Positions 1 through 8,661 of a stretch of 64,000 bases of DNA are shown here, piece by piece (positions within the stretch are counted from its first letter, which is position 1; every line of letters starts with the position of its first letter). The notes beneath the pieces were generated by a model. That model was not told where the DNA came from and did not search any database. It worked only from the letters and a program-made list of their open reading frames with translations. This DNA is from Tannerellaceae bacterium (GTDB taxonomy: Bacteria > Bacteroidota > Bacteroidia > Bacteroidales > Tannerellaceae). The DNA lies in the NCBI GenBank assembly GCA_031288615.1, contig JAITRC010000004.1, positions 1-64,000 on the forward strand, in the 5' to 3' direction. The position numbers and the translations under genes are program-made.

Positions 1-164
1 TCTACGGCATCAGTGACGCCCTCACCCCCCTCCCCTCCACCTCCAACTCCTCCACCCACTACTTCACCCTCACCGGCCGTTACCTCGGCACCCTCCCGCC
101 CGACAAACCGGGCATCTACTTACAAAAAACTGAAGATGGGGTCACCAAAGTGATTGTGCATTGA
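1..164 (+). CDS. 3' end of an exported/surface protein gene (partial)
   Basis: Only the last 53 residues are visible; the reading frame enters at position 3 and ends with TGA at 162–164. The tail has a short Ser/Thr/Pro-rich stretch, then a segment with the pattern PGIYLQK…KVIVH. That resembles the last strands of the C-terminal sorting domains that Bacteroidota use for type IX secretion (PxGxY followed by a Lys/Val-rich end). A related ending is found on the surface protein at the right edge of the window. The first line of this gene is extremely C-rich (34 C against 5 G in 60 bases). The function of the missing body cannot be told. That it is exported is an inference from the tail alone. 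Confidence 0.55.
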   Translation, partial: YGISDALTPLPSTSNSSTHYFTLTGRYLGTLPPDKPGIYLQKTEDGVTKVIVH

Positions 165-174
165 AGATTTTGAT

Positions 175-182
175 TAATCTTG
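175..182 (+). promoter_or_regulatory. Possible -7 box for the tRNA-Met/tRNA-Lys pair
   Basis: TAATCTTG differs at one position from the Bacteroidota -7 consensus TAnnTTTG and lies 20 bases before tRNA-Met. A TTG 18 bases upstream (154–156) could be the -33 element. It overlaps the downstream flank of the preceding gene. The match is imperfect, so this is tentative. Confidence 0.35.
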
Positions 183-201
183 CACCCGCTTCTGCGAAGC
201 C

Positions 202-275
202 GGTCCCATAGCTCAGTCGGTTAGAGCACCTGACTCATAATCAGGGCGTCCTTGGTTCAAGCCCAAGTGGGACCA
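202..275 (+). tRNA. tRNA-Met (anticodon CAT)
   Basis: A complete 74-nt cloverleaf can be drawn. The acceptor stem pairs GGTCCCA with TGGGACC, the anticodon stem is CCTGA/TCAGG with loop CTCATAA, and the T arm is CTTGG-TTCAAGC-CCAAG. The discriminator base is A275 and no CCA is encoded. The anticodon is CAT. Elongator Met is preferred over a lysidine-modified Ile tRNA because the body resembles Bacteroidales tRNA-Met, but sequence alone does not fully exclude Ile2. A tRNA-Lys follows after 13 nt and the two are probably co-transcribed. Confidence 0.9.
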
Positions 276-288
276 CGCCGAAGTATTT

Positions 289-361
289 GATTTGCTAGCT
301 CAGTAGGTAGAGCACATCCCTTTTAAGGATGGGGTCCCGGGTTCGAGCCCCGGGCAAATCA
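289..361 (+). tRNA. tRNA-Lys (anticodon TTT)
   Basis: A 73-nt cloverleaf with acceptor GATTTGC/GCAAATC, anticodon stem CATCC/GGATG around loop CTTTTAA (anticodon TTT), and T arm CCCGG-GTTCGAG-CCCGGG. It lies 13 nt after tRNA-Met in the same direction. The roughly 100 bases that follow, up to the convergent cutC gene, hold only a weak CCTTAA/TTAAGG inverted repeat (389–419) and no clear terminator. Confidence 0.93.
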
Positions 362-463
362 CTCACCCTTACCCCCTCTGTGAACAAACCTTAACCGATT
401 TCGTTAAAACTGTTTAAGGACGTGTTAAGCTTTACTACACTTTTCTCCCCTCACCCTCCTCCA

Positions 464-1177
464 TCACCCCACTAACTCCTTCACCAGCTCCCGCGCAGTC
501 TGAGCGCGGTCATACGAAACAGGCACCGGCGAGGTGTCGTACCTCATCCCCGATGGTACAGGCACCCGTGCGGAGGCATGGAATTCGGTGGCACCTGTGG
601 CGGCTTGGATTCGGCCGATATTGTCCGGACGGATACCGCTACCGGGCATGATGCAGATACGGCCTGCGGCCTCTTTGACCAGCTCCGCAATGAGCGGTGC
701 ACCGGCTTCGGCCGTAGACTGGCCACCGGAAGTCAGCACGCGGTCGCACCCAACCTCTATAAGCTTCTCAAGGGCGGCAAACGGATCACGACAGGCATCG
801 AAAGCCCGGTGAAAGGTAAAGGATAGGGGGCCGGCAGCGGCTTTCAAGCGGAGAAGGAGGGCGGTATCTATCTCACCCTCCGCAGTCAGGCACCCCGTAG
901 CGACACCGTCCATCCCTATCTGACGGCACAGGCGGATATCGGCCAGCATAGCCTCTATCTCCGGCTCCGTATAAAGGAAGTCCCCACCACGGGGACGGAT
1001 CAGGGCATGTAGCTGTATGGACAAAGTCTTCTGCCGTGCCGTCACCATCTCACCATAACTTGGCGTCGTCCCGCCTTCGGGGATGCCGGCACACAGTTCC
1101 GCGCGTACCGCGCCTCCGGCCTCCGCTTCCATGCAGCTCACTGCAGAGTTAGCGCAGACCTCTATCACCCGCCTCAC
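464..1177 (-). CDS. cutC: Copper homeostasis protein CutC
   Basis: A CutC-family TIM-barrel protein of 237 residues, near the usual 240–250. Family hallmarks are RPRGGDF (residues 61–67), the TFHRAFD segment, LTSGG and a PGSGI loop near the end of the barrel. CutC is linked to cytosolic copper handling, but its biochemical activity is still debated. I chose the GTG at 1177, which forms a GTGA overlap with the stop of the flavin reductase upstream and aligns with the N-terminus of E. coli CutC. Another in-frame GTG at 1198 would add seven residues. It is the last gene of a long minus-strand run, and no copper genes are nearby. Confidence 0.88.
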   Translation of the reverse strand: MRRVIEVCANSAVSCMEAEAGGAVRAELCAGIPEGGTTPSYGEMVTARQKTLSIQLHALIRPRGGDFLYTEPEIEAMLADIRLCRQIGMDGVATGCLTAEGEIDTALLLRLKAAAGPLSFTFHRAFDACRDPFAALEKLIEVGCDRVLTSGGQSTAEAGAPLIAELVKEAAGRICIMPGSGIRPDNIGRIQAATGATEFHASARVPVPSGMRYDTSPVPVSYDRAQTARELVKELVG

Positions 1178-1755
1178 TTCTTCTTCTTCACCGACCACCC
1201 GAATTTACCCACCAACCCACCCAACTCATAGTACTTCCCATGGGCGTACGACAGCAGTCCCGCGGCTTCCAAGTCAAAAGGCTCCGTGTTAGGGTTACGG
1301 CCTCCCGATGGCAAGTAACGGTCATCAGCAAGGATGTTCACCACCTCCGAGATGAACATATCATGGCTACCTAAAGACTTCACCTCCACCACCCTGCACT
1401 CTATACTCAGCGGTGCTTCGGCGATTGCCGGCGCACTCACCACCGTACTCTTCACCGGTGTCAGCTTCATCTCCTCAAACTTACCTACGTCCCGTCCCGA
1501 CATTACACCACACCAGTCCACCGCAAAGGCCATCTCCTTGGTCGTAAGGTTGATCACGTACTCCTTCTCCCGGCTGATAATGCCATGCGAATGGCGTTCG
1601 GGACGCACCGAGATGTAGCACATCGGCGGATTGGAGCATATTGTCCCCACCCAAGCGATGGTCAGGATGTTATACCCCGTCTCTTCTCTGCCGCAGCTTA
1701 CCAGCACAGCAGGCAAAGGGTACACAAGGGTACCCGGCTTCCACTTGACTTTCAT
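1174..1755 (-). CDS. Flavin reductase family (FMN-binding split-barrel) protein
   Basis: A 193-residue protein of the flavin reductase-like / flavoredoxin family. These bind FMN in a split beta-barrel and either reduce free flavin or pass electrons between partners. The segment from residue 8 to about 160 carries the typical pattern: PLPAVLVSCG, then NILTIAWVG, then PPMCYISVRPERHSHG. The start is ATG 1755, because the in-frame sequence upstream is Ser/Arg/Pro-rich and unlike the family. It sits 22 nt after pyrI, a pairing that recurs in Bacteroidales, and overlaps cutC by 4 nt. The physiological substrate is unknown. Confidence 0.82.
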   Translation of the reverse strand: MKVKWKPGTLVYPLPAVLVSCGREETGYNILTIAWVGTICSNPPMCYISVRPERHSHGIISREKEYVINLTTKEMAFAVDWCGVMSGRDVGKFEEMKLTPVKSTVVSAPAIAEAPLSIECRVVEVKSLGSHDMFISEVVNILADDRYLPSGGRNPNTEPFDLEAAGLLSYAHGKYYELGGLVGKFGWSVKKKK

Positions 1756-1777
1756 TCTGGCTATCCTTCTATGTGTC

Positions 1778-2236
1778 CTAAAAGATGATGTCCTCCTTGC
1801 TGACCTTGCGTTCGCAGTAATGGCAGCGGACTGTACAGGTCTCGGCACCCTTGTCGATGACGTGAAAGCGGGTGGGCATGGGTTCGTTATTGGTGATGCA
1901 GCGGGGGTTGTTACACTTGATGACACCCACCAACTCATCCGGTAGCGAGAGCGTCTTCTTCTCCACCACCTCGTAGTCCCGAATCACGTTCAAGACCGCG
2001 TTCGGTGCGACCAGGGCGATGCGGTTGATCTCGTCTTCCTTGAAGAACTTGCCGGCCACCTTGATGACGCCTTTCCGCCCTATCTTCCTGCTGGGGAAGT
2101 TATTGCCGATGGTTATCGTATTCTCCAGGCTCTCCAGGCCAAGCAAAGAGGCCACCTTGAACAATCGGGCAGGGGGGATGTGATCGATTGCCGTCCCATT
2201 CTCCAGTGCTGCCACCAGCAACTCCTTCTTCTTCAT
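1778..2236 (-). CDS. pyrI: Aspartate carbamoyltransferase regulatory chain
   Basis: A 152-residue PyrI, the regulatory subunit that holds aspartate transcarbamoylase as a dodecamer and binds CTP/ATP for feedback control of pyrimidine synthesis. The allosteric half begins with [10 protein letters not shown], as in E. coli PyrI. The zinc domain has the four expected cysteines at 108, 113, 138 and 141. Its ATG overlaps the stop of the upstream TPR gene (ATGA). The catalytic subunit gene pyrB, which normally precedes pyrI, is absent here: the upstream neighbour is an unrelated secreted TPR protein. The protein looks intact, so the catalytic chain is presumably encoded elsewhere. Confidence 0.95.
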   Translation of the reverse strand: MKKKELLVAALENGTAIDHIPPARLFKVASLLGLESLENTITIGNNFPSRKIGRKGVIKVAGKFFKEDEINRIALVAPNAVLNVIRDYEVVEKKTLSLPDELVGVIKCNNPRCITNNEPMPTRFHVIDKGAETCTVRCHYCERKVSKEDIIF

Positions 2237-4428
2237 TCCTTGTAGGCTTCAAGTGTATTAAGGCGGTCGAGGATCATTGAGGCGATACTGTCGTTCTCAC
2301 CTTTGTAGTTGGTCTGGAGGTTCTGCAAGTACACCTGGGCTTGGACAGTATCACCTTGACGGATATAGACGTCTGCCCAAAGGATGAAGGCTCGTGCCAG
2401 CCAGTAGGCATACGGTGTACCTTGGTTGGCAAAGTCCTCCAAAAGTGTAAGGGTATGTTCATCATCAACCTCGTCATAATAGTATTGGGCAAGGAGGTAC
2501 TTTGCTTCGGCGCCTTGGGGGGTATGAGTATCTTGGGAAAGTATCTCCAGATCAGCTAAGGCATCCGCTTGACGTCCCTCACGGATCAACGTCTTCACTC
2601 CCCAATAACGCACCTCAAGTTGTGCTTGTGACCGGAAGGCTCCTTGCGGAAACTTGTCCAGATAGTGCCGGAGGGCAACCAATGCCGGTGCTTTGTCCTC
2701 TTGTATGAGGAGGCGTTCGGCGGCGAGGTAAGTAAGGGTATCCTCTTCATTCGGATCTAAGCGGACACCGCCACCAAGAGAGGCGACGTATGCAGTATAC
2801 GCCTTGACATCATTCATCTCAATGTAGACGGACTTCAGGTCATGCAAAGCGGTACGTGCTTCTTCGGTGCCGGGATAATCACTGAGGACTCGCTTATAGT
2901 GCTCAATCGCCTTCTCCAAACGACCTTCATTAAAGTAAATCAAGCCCAGCTGGACAGCAGCTTTGGGGGACAGCGGAGAAGCTGAGTGAGTACGGATCAG
3001 TGTCTCAAAGGCAGTGGCAGCGTCTTGCAGCTTGTTGAGCATGACAAAAGCTCGTCCTTTCTCGTAAAGGGCGGCGGCGGCACGGGGGGATTGCGGAAAC
3101 TGCCGGAGCAGCCTGTCCATACCCTCAGCCTTGGCGTGATAGTCTTTTTCAAGTCCGGCAATGAAGGCTCTTTGGAAAAGCGGGTAGTCTGCATTTTGGG
3201 GGAGTGCTTCGGCTGCCTGTCCATAAGTATCGGCCGCTTGTTTGAATCGGCGATGGTGAAAGAGGCAGTCGGCAGTGCGGTTAAGTGCATCGGCGTAAAC
3301 CTCAGCTTCCTTCGGTGCAAGCGCGATATATTGCCGGAAGATAGGGAGAGCGGCGGCGTAGTCCTGTCGCTTGAAAAAGCAGTAGGCCATCCCATAGACG
3401 GCAGTCGGGTATTGCCGTGAGCAAGCACGGTAGTCTTCCTCCGCATGGGAATAGTCACCACGTTGGTAGTAGGTTTCCGCACGCAGGAAGTAAGCCTCCG
3501 GCAGTATATTTCCCGGATGCTTCCGTGCAAGGTCAATGACCCTGGAGAGTTGTACAATGGCCACCTCAGTATCGCCCTTCAGAAAAGCTTCTCTGCCAAG
3601 GGCGAGAAGAAGGCCGGCGAGGCGTTGCTCTACAAAAGGGAAGTAGGGAGAGGCCGGAAAGTCCCGCAGAAAGTCTTCAAGTGCCACCTTCACACCTGGT
3701 AAGTCGTTGGCATCAAACAGTGCCTGCATGATATACAGGCGTGCACTTTGTGCGAGGGTGTCGGTTTGGTGATTGGCAACGGCACGAAAACGGGTCACTG
3801 CCTTATGGCGTTCAGCTTCCTCAAAGAGGCAAACGGCAAGCAGGTAATCCGAAGCACGTCGGGGTTCATCGGTTTCATCCACATAGATTTGGAGGTGTGG
3901 ACGAGCATTACGTTTGTCACCGAGCCGATAGTAACACTCCCCGATAATACGGTGGGTTTCGGGGTCGTCAAGTTGAGGATCAAGGTCTTTTGATTCTTGA
4001 AGGGCTTGGGCATACTCTCCCTGCATAAAGTGGATATGCATCAAGAGTTCGGCCGCATGAGAGGTGAAGGGTGGACGTTGCTTGAGCGTGGTAAGCGCGA
4101 CAAGGGCTTGTGGATAACGTCCGAGCGCATAGTCAAGGGCAGCAGCATCGAAACGAAGGCACCCGGCGAGGTAGTCAAGTTCGTCGATGTGCCGGGCATC
4201 AGGATACTTCTTTGAATACTCTTCGAGGATATACAGCACCTCCGGTTCTTGCAACTGAAAAGCCGCGACAGCGAGCAGGTAATCAAGTTCCCGCAGTTCA
4301 TCGGGGTCGGAGGTGTGTTGCCGTGCGACGGTAAGCTTCTCCACAGCCGTAGGGTAGGGTGTTTGTTCCACTTGCGCAAACGTGGAGCAAGGTAAGAGCA
4401 TGCAAAGGAGTATCCGCAACAGTTTCAT
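2233..4428 (-). CDS. Secreted tetratricopeptide-repeat protein
   Basis: A 731-residue protein with an N-terminal signal peptide (Lys-Leu-Leu-Arg, hydrophobic core, cleavage near residue 18), then TPR-like helical pairs almost to the C-terminus. Repeats are visible as patterns such as [31 protein letters not shown] and [18 protein letters not shown]. The likely place is the periplasm or inner face of the outer membrane, where such proteins scaffold complexes. The nearest analogues are Bacteroidota TPR proteins of the BamD/YbgF kind, but no specific function can be assigned. The start at 4428 was chosen for the signal peptide, 4 nt after sufC. Confidence 0.75.
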   Translation of the reverse strand: MKLLRILLCMLLPCSTFAQVEQTPYPTAVEKLTVARQHTSDPDELRELDYLLAVAAFQLQEPEVLYILEEYSKKYPDARHIDELDYLAGCLRFDAAALDYALGRYPQALVALTTLKQRPPFTSHAAELLMHIHFMQGEYAQALQESKDLDPQLDDPETHRIIGECYYRLGDKRNARPHLQIYVDETDEPRRASDYLLAVCLFEEAERHKAVTRFRAVANHQTDTLAQSARLYIMQALFDANDLPGVKVALEDFLRDFPASPYFPFVEQRLAGLLLALGREAFLKGDTEVAIVQLSRVIDLARKHPGNILPEAYFLRAETYYQRGDYSHAEEDYRACSRQYPTAVYGMAYCFFKRQDYAAALPIFRQYIALAPKEAEVYADALNRTADCLFHHRRFKQAADTYGQAAEALPQNADYPLFQRAFIAGLEKDYHAKAEGMDRLLRQFPQSPRAAAALYEKGRAFVMLNKLQDAATAFETLIRTHSASPLSPKAAVQLGLIYFNEGRLEKAIEHYKRVLSDYPGTEEARTALHDLKSVYIEMNDVKAYTAYVASLGGGVRLDPNEEDTLTYLAAERLLIQEDKAPALVALRHYLDKFPQGAFRSQAQLEVRYWGVKTLIREGRQADALADLEILSQDTHTPQGAEAKYLLAQYYYDEVDDEHTLTLLEDFANQGTPYAYWLARAFILWADVYIRQGDTVQAQVYLQNLQTNYKGENDSIASMILDRLNTLEAYKE

Positions 4429-4432
4429 AGGC

Positions 4433-5200
4433 TCAGTCTTGAGGGGGCATTTTCTTAATCCAGTCATACCCCTTAGCTTCCAGTTCGAGTGCAAGTTCCG
4501 GTCCTCCGGAGCGAACGATACGTCCTTCATAGAGGATATGCACGAAATCAGGGTGGATATAGTCAAGAAGCCGTTGATAGTGGGTAATAATGAGCGCGGA
4601 GCGCTCAGGGGAGCGCAACAGGTTGACCGCATCGGCAACCGCCTTGAGGGCGTCAATATCCAGTCCGCTGTCGGTTTCATCAAGGATAGAAAGTGCAGGT
4701 TCGAGCATGGCCATTTGGAAGGTCTCATTCCGTTTCTTTTCTCCTCCGGAGAACCCCTCGTTCACAGGGCGGGAGACAAGGGAACTGTCCAACCGGACAT
4801 CTGCTTCCTTACGGCGCATCAGTTGAAGAAACTCGGGGGCGGTAATAGGTGCCAATCCTTGGTGTTCACGACGGGCATCTATGGCGGCACGCATAAAGGT
4901 GGTCATACTTAGTCCGGGTATTTCGACGGGGTATTGGAAACTGAGGAACAGCCCCTCCCAGCTTCGTTGTTCGGGTGTCATGGACAAGAGGTCTTTCCCT
5001 TGGAAACGGACAGTGCCTTCGGTGACCCGATAGCTGGGGTTACCGGCAAGGGTTGCACCGAGTGTGGTTTTTCCGGCACCGTTAGGCCCCATCAGCGCGT
5101 GGACTTCTCCGGGCAGAATACGTAGGGAAATACCGCGTAGGATCGGGTGATCATCAATAGTAGCGTGTAGGTTATGGATGTCAAGGATAGGATCGTTCAT
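4433..5200 (-). CDS. sufC: Fe-S cluster assembly ATPase SufC
   Basis: A 255-residue cytosolic ABC-type ATPase of the SUF system. It has Walker A GPNGAGKTT (38–46), the SufC-type signature FSGGEKKR (150–157), Walker B SILDE (171–175) followed by SGLD (178–181), and the switch histidine 207. SufC normally acts with SufB and SufD to build Fe-S clusters. In Bacteroidota the genes usually lie together as sufB-sufC-sufD-sufS, but here sufC stands alone between uxuA (1-nt gap) and the TPR gene (4-nt gap). All catalytic motifs are intact, so it should work with SufBD encoded elsewhere. Confidence 0.93.
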   Translation of the reverse strand: MNDPILDIHNLHATIDDHPILRGISLRILPGEVHALMGPNGAGKTTLGATLAGNPSYRVTEGTVRFQGKDLLSMTPEQRSWEGLFLSFQYPVEIPGLSMTTFMRAAIDARREHQGLAPITAPEFLQLMRRKEADVRLDSSLVSRPVNEGFSGGEKKRNETFQMAMLEPALSILDETDSGLDIDALKAVADAVNLLRSPERSALIITHYQRLLDYIHPDFVHILYEGRIVRSGGPELALELEAKGYDWIKKMPPQD

Positions 5201-5201
5201 A

Positions 5202-6371
5202 TCAGTTATGTTGATTAATTGTAGTGATTACACCTTCCATTTGGGCGAAAGCAAGCATACGTCCGAGAAAGGAGTAACCGGGATTATACGGAGCAGTATC
5301 CAAGTCTTGGAGAATATGGTGACCATAATCAATGTGGTAGTGGATGAGGGGGCGCTGGGTTTCGAAAATCCGCGCAAGCTCAATGATGTTAGGGTATCCG
5401 TCAAGGAGGGAAGATTCGGAGAATGCGCTATCCGGATGGAGATGGATAGACCGAAGGTGCAGGAGATGTGTCCGTTCGGCAAAACGACGGGCAAGGGATT
5501 CGACATTATTATGCAGTCCGGCAGCCAGCGCACCGGCGCAGAAGGTGAGTCCGTTATAATGACTATCCACAGCATGTAAGATATAATCTATATCCTCTAC
5601 CGAGGACACCACACGCGGCAGCCCGAAGAGAGGAAACGGAGGATCATCGGGGTGGATGGCCAGCACAACACCATGCCGTTCGGCAAAGGGGACGACTTGT
5701 TTTAGAAAATTGGCGAGGTTCCTCCGGAGTTGCTCACGTCCGGTATCCACGTAATACTCAAGGAGCTTACTGAAATTACTCACTGAGGTGGAGATTTTCT
5801 TGACGGGGATACCGTACATAAAATCTTGGGTTTCAATAAGGATGGTCTCAGTAAGTTGCTGCTTTTCCTGCGGAGTGATTACGGACGCAAGGCATTCGAC
5901 GGCAGCGAGGCATTCTTGGGTATAGTTATACTGTGCATACGGTCGTTGCAGGATATGCATATCAAAATAGGCAAACCGTATGGGGTCAAAGTAATGTGTA
6001 TGGCCTCCATTCGGGAGGGGGAAATAAAGGTCGGTACGTACCTTCTCTATGAGCGGCATAAAATTGTAGCAGACGGTATGTATACCGGCTTTGGCTATAT
6101 TGGCAAGGGATTGTTTGTAACAATTCACCATTTCATCGGCCTGTCCACCATCGTATTTGATGGATTCATGTACGGGGAGTGTTTCGACGACTTCCCAAGT
6201 GAGTCCGAAGGATTCAATGTGTTGTTTAAGGCGAGCTATCTCTACGTATTCCCAAACCTGTCCGCTTGGAATATGGTGAAGAGACGTGGCTATGGCCTGC
6301 ACTCCGATTTGTCGGAGCATAGCTAATGTGATGGGGTCAGAGGGTCCGAACCATCGCCAGGTCTTTTTCAT
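5202..6371 (-). CDS. uxuA: Mannonate dehydratase
   Basis: A 389-residue UxuA-type enzyme, which dehydrates D-mannonate to 2-keto-3-deoxygluconate in glucuronate breakdown. The N-terminus (KKTWRWFGPSDPITL) and the AIHPDDPPFPLFGLPR block are diagnostic; the His/Asp residues there and in the later HLRSIHLH and HIDYGHH segments belong to the metal site. The length matches the family. The start at 6371 was chosen by alignment to the conserved N-terminus. No other hexuronate genes (uxaC, uxuB, kdgA/K) are nearby. It lies 5 nt after the nfeD-type gene and 1 nt before sufC. Confidence 0.92.
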   Translation of the reverse strand: MKKTWRWFGPSDPITLAMLRQIGVQAIATSLHHIPSGQVWEYVEIARLKQHIESFGLTWEVVETLPVHESIKYDGGQADEMVNCYKQSLANIAKAGIHTVCYNFMPLIEKVRTDLYFPLPNGGHTHYFDPIRFAYFDMHILQRPYAQYNYTQECLAAVECLASVITPQEKQQLTETILIETQDFMYGIPVKKISTSVSNFSKLLEYYVDTGREQLRRNLANFLKQVVPFAERHGVVLAIHPDDPPFPLFGLPRVVSSVEDIDYILHAVDSHYNGLTFCAGALAAGLHNNVESLARRFAERTHLLHLRSIHLHPDSAFSESSLLDGYPNIIELARIFETQRPLIHYHIDYGHHILQDLDTAPYNPGYSFLGRMLAFAQMEGVITTINQHN

Positions 6372-6376
6372 GTCCC

Positions 6377-7813
6377 TTACCCGTGAAGTTTCGAAGGTGA
6401 GTGATCGGGCGCAAATGTAGGGGAATTTTCGGGAGAAGGGGTTGTAGGGATGGGAATGACGTAGACCTGCGTGTTTTCCGTACGGACTACTTCCACCGGA
6501 CAATTCCGTTCAATGAAACCGGCTTCGGAAATGGCATCATAGTACTGTTCATTTAAGAGCACTTTGCCGGAAGGCCTGAGTTCCGTGACGGTTGAACCTT
6601 GGCATCCTTTCAATTCTTGGGGAACGACTTCGGCTACAGAGGCTTCGATATCGGTCTGCAAGGATATACGGCGGAATAGCCCCTTCCCTGTACCGATTTT
6701 ATGCGATAGCCAAATGATAAGCAGGAATGCTCCCGTCAACCCTACAAGCACAGTAAACGCAGCACGCCCTATCCGGTTAGGGTCTACTCCTTCAAAATCG
6801 AAGAAGTTATTATCCAGCAAACTCATTGTCAATCCTGCCGTCACACAAACAATACCGGCTACGCCGGGAAGGACAAAGCCGGGAAGTATGAACAATTCGA
6901 TCGCAATCAGCAGCAAGCCTATAATAAAGAGGAGTATCTCCCAATTAGCCGCTAAACCGTCCAGATACAAGGGTGCAAAGTAGAGCACCGCTGCCGCCAC
7001 TGCGGCAATAGAAGGAAAACCCATACCGGGCGTCTGTAACTCAAAGTAGATTCCTCCGATAATAATAAGGATGAGGATGGATTGTAGCGCGGGGTTGAGA
7101 AGGAATCCCTTGAGGTCATCAAACCACGAGGGCGAGTAGGCTCGCAACTCATAGTCGTGAATATCCAGAAACCGTTCAATGACTTCTTCTTTACTCTCGG
7201 CTATACCTTCACAGAATCCCCAGCGAACGGCCTCTTCTGCCGTCAACGACAGCACTTTCCCCGAATCCACCAGCCCGGGCACAACCGTCCGCTCATCCAC
7301 CATCGCTTCGGCTATCAAGGGGTCTCTTCGCCACCGACCTGAAGAATCCCGTCCATGTGTTTCGGCTGTAGCGCGCATCATGGCACGCATGTACGACTGA
7401 TATTTGTCCGGCAACACTTCTCCTTTTCCATCTACCACGGAAGCGGCACCGATAGTAGCCCCTTTCCGCATGTATATCTCCTTGCATGCAATAGAAATAA
7501 GCGCACCGGCGGAGGCAGCATTATTGTCCACAAACGCATAGACAGGCACTTTGCTATACATGATCGCCGTACGCATGGAGTCGGCGGCATCAAGAAGACC
7601 TCCGTAGGTATTGAGGTGGAGCAAGACGGCATCTGCACCCAGCCTCTGCGCTTCGGACAAGCCGTTAGTCAGGTAAAGTTTCGTCGTATGACTGATCTCC
7701 TTATTGATCCTTATCGTGTAAACCAACTCTTTTGCAGACGCAACCTCCCCTGCGAATACAACGCATAAAAAGGTTAGACACTTCAATCCCTCAAACAAAA
7801 GTCCTCTCCGCAT
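6377..7813 (-). CDS. NfeD-family membrane serine protease (ClpP-like)
   Basis: A 478-residue long-form NfeD protein. A signal peptide (cleavage near residue 27, ASA) leads into a ClpP-like serine protease domain with NTYGGL and NNAASAGA, the latter containing the likely catalytic Ser. Four or more membrane segments follow (about residues 240–400), then a soluble NfeD beta-barrel near the C-terminus and a Pro/Ser-rich tail. Such proteins cleave membrane substrates, often stomatin-like proteins, but no stomatin gene is adjacent. It heads the seven-gene minus-strand run. The start at 7813 gives the signal peptide and lies just downstream of a good -7 box. Confidence 0.85.
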   Translation of the reverse strand: MRRGLLFEGLKCLTFLCVVFAGEVASAKELVYTIRINKEISHTTKLYLTNGLSEAQRLGADAVLLHLNTYGGLLDAADSMRTAIMYSKVPVYAFVDNNAASAGALISIACKEIYMRKGATIGAASVVDGKGEVLPDKYQSYMRAMMRATAETHGRDSSGRWRRDPLIAEAMVDERTVVPGLVDSGKVLSLTAEEAVRWGFCEGIAESKEEVIERFLDIHDYELRAYSPSWFDDLKGFLLNPALQSILILIIIGGIYFELQTPGMGFPSIAAVAAAVLYFAPLYLDGLAANWEILLFIIGLLLIAIELFILPGFVLPGVAGIVCVTAGLTMSLLDNNFFDFEGVDPNRIGRAAFTVLVGLTGAFLLIIWLSHKIGTGKGLFRRISLQTDIEASVAEVVPQELKGCQGSTVTELRPSGKVLLNEQYYDAISEAGFIERNCPVEVVRTENTQVYVIPIPTTPSPENSPTFAPDHSPSKLHG

Positions 7814-7825
7814 CGTCACAATTTG

Positions 7826-7833
7826 TATTTTTG
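7826..7833 (+). promoter_or_regulatory. -7 box for the metal ABC permease
   Basis: TATTTTTG matches TAnnTTTG and is followed by C, as is common. It lies 15 nt before the permease ATG, so the transcript would be nearly leaderless. Together with the minus-strand box it forms a symmetrical 16-bp element, TATTTTTGCAAAGGTA. Confidence 0.6.
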
Positions 7834-7841
7834 CAAAGGTA
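7834..7841 (-). promoter_or_regulatory. -7 box for the nfeD–cutC run (minus)
   Basis: On the minus strand this reads TACCTTTG, a full match to the Bacteroidota -7 consensus TAnnTTTG. It lies 20 nt before the nfeD-type start, so the mRNA leader would be very short. It abuts the plus-strand -7 box at 7826–7833 with no bases between, so the two promoters probably exclude each other. Confidence 0.65.
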
Positions 7842-7848
7842 GAAGAAT

Positions 7849-8661
7849 ATGGAAATACTGCACTATTCGTTTTTTCAGCATGCGCTTGCGGGTTGCATAC
7901 TGACAAGTGTTACTTGCGGGTTAATCGGAACCTACGTGGTTATCCGGCGCTTATCGTTTATCAGCGGTGGCATCACCCACGCCTCCTTCGGAGGACTGGG
8001 GTTAGGTTTTTATTTGGGGATCAATCCTGTGATGACGGCTTTGGGGGTTGCCTTGCTTTCCGCATGGGGTGTAGAATGGGCGGGGCAACGGGGTGCCTTG
8101 AGAGAAGATTCGGCTATCGCCGGACTATGGTCTGTGGGAATGGCCATTGGTGCACTGTTTCTTTTTCTCAGCCCGGGGTATGCCCCCAACCTCTCCGGTT
8201 ACCTGTTCGGCAGTGTGCTTACCATCACCGACACCGACCTATATCTTTCAGGAGCGACGGCAGGGCTTCTGCTCGTGATAGCGGCCTATTATCATCGGCC
8301 AATTATGTATAGTGCCTTTGATCCCGACTTTGCGCGCACCCAAAAGATCCCCGTCTCACGCATCGGGTATACACTCGCCCTCTTGACAGCACTCACCATT
8401 GTGCTGGCAATCCGGCTTGTGGGTATCATGTTACTACTCTCCTTGCTGACAATCCCTCCCTCTACGGTCAATCTTTTTATATCGGACTACCGGCGCATTG
8501 CCCTCTACAGCATTGTGGTCTCATTGTCCGCTTCCATTCTCGGCCTCACGCTTTCGGTGATGCTCAACATTCCTTCCGGTGCCGGGATCACCCTCACGTT
8601 AGCCTGCGTCTTCTTGTTCGCCAAAGTGTATAAGAGTTTACTTGCCAAAGAGAATTCGTAA
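7849..8661 (+). CDS. Metal-ion (Zn/Mn/Fe) ABC transporter permease
   Basis: A 270-residue integral membrane protein of the ABC-3 family (ZnuB, MntB, TroC type), with about eight hydrophobic helices. The motif SFISGGITHASFGGLGLG is the conserved first-loop signature. LVGIMLLLSLLTIPPSTV matches the conserved late helix that contacts the ATPase. It would import a divalent metal, but zinc, manganese and iron cannot be told apart from sequence. The ATPase and binding protein are not encoded next to it. Its last 24 bp overlap the 3' end of radA on the other strand. Confidence 0.85.
   Translation: MEILHYSFFQHALAGCILTSVTCGLIGTYVVIRRLSFISGGITHASFGGLGLGFYLGINPVMTALGVALLSAWGVEWAGQRGALREDSAIAGLWSVGMAIGALFLFLSPGYAPNLSGYLFGSVLTITDTDLYLSGATAGLLLVIAAYYHRPIMYSAFDPDFARTQKIPVSRIGYTLALLTALTIVLAIRLVGIMLLLSLLTIPPSTVNLFISDYRRIALYSIVVSLSASILGLTLSVMLNIPSGAGITLTLACVFLFAKVYKSLLAKENS

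Noticed and set aside
188..200. Small hairpin GCTTC-TGC-GAAGC just before tRNA-Met
   Set aside because: A 5-bp stem with a triloop and no T-run; it could be part of the tRNA leader but no function can be supported.
389..419. Inverted repeat CCTTAA/TTAAGG after tRNA-Lys as a terminator
   Set aside because: The arms are 6 bp, far apart, AT-rich and not followed by a T-run; not enough to call a terminator.
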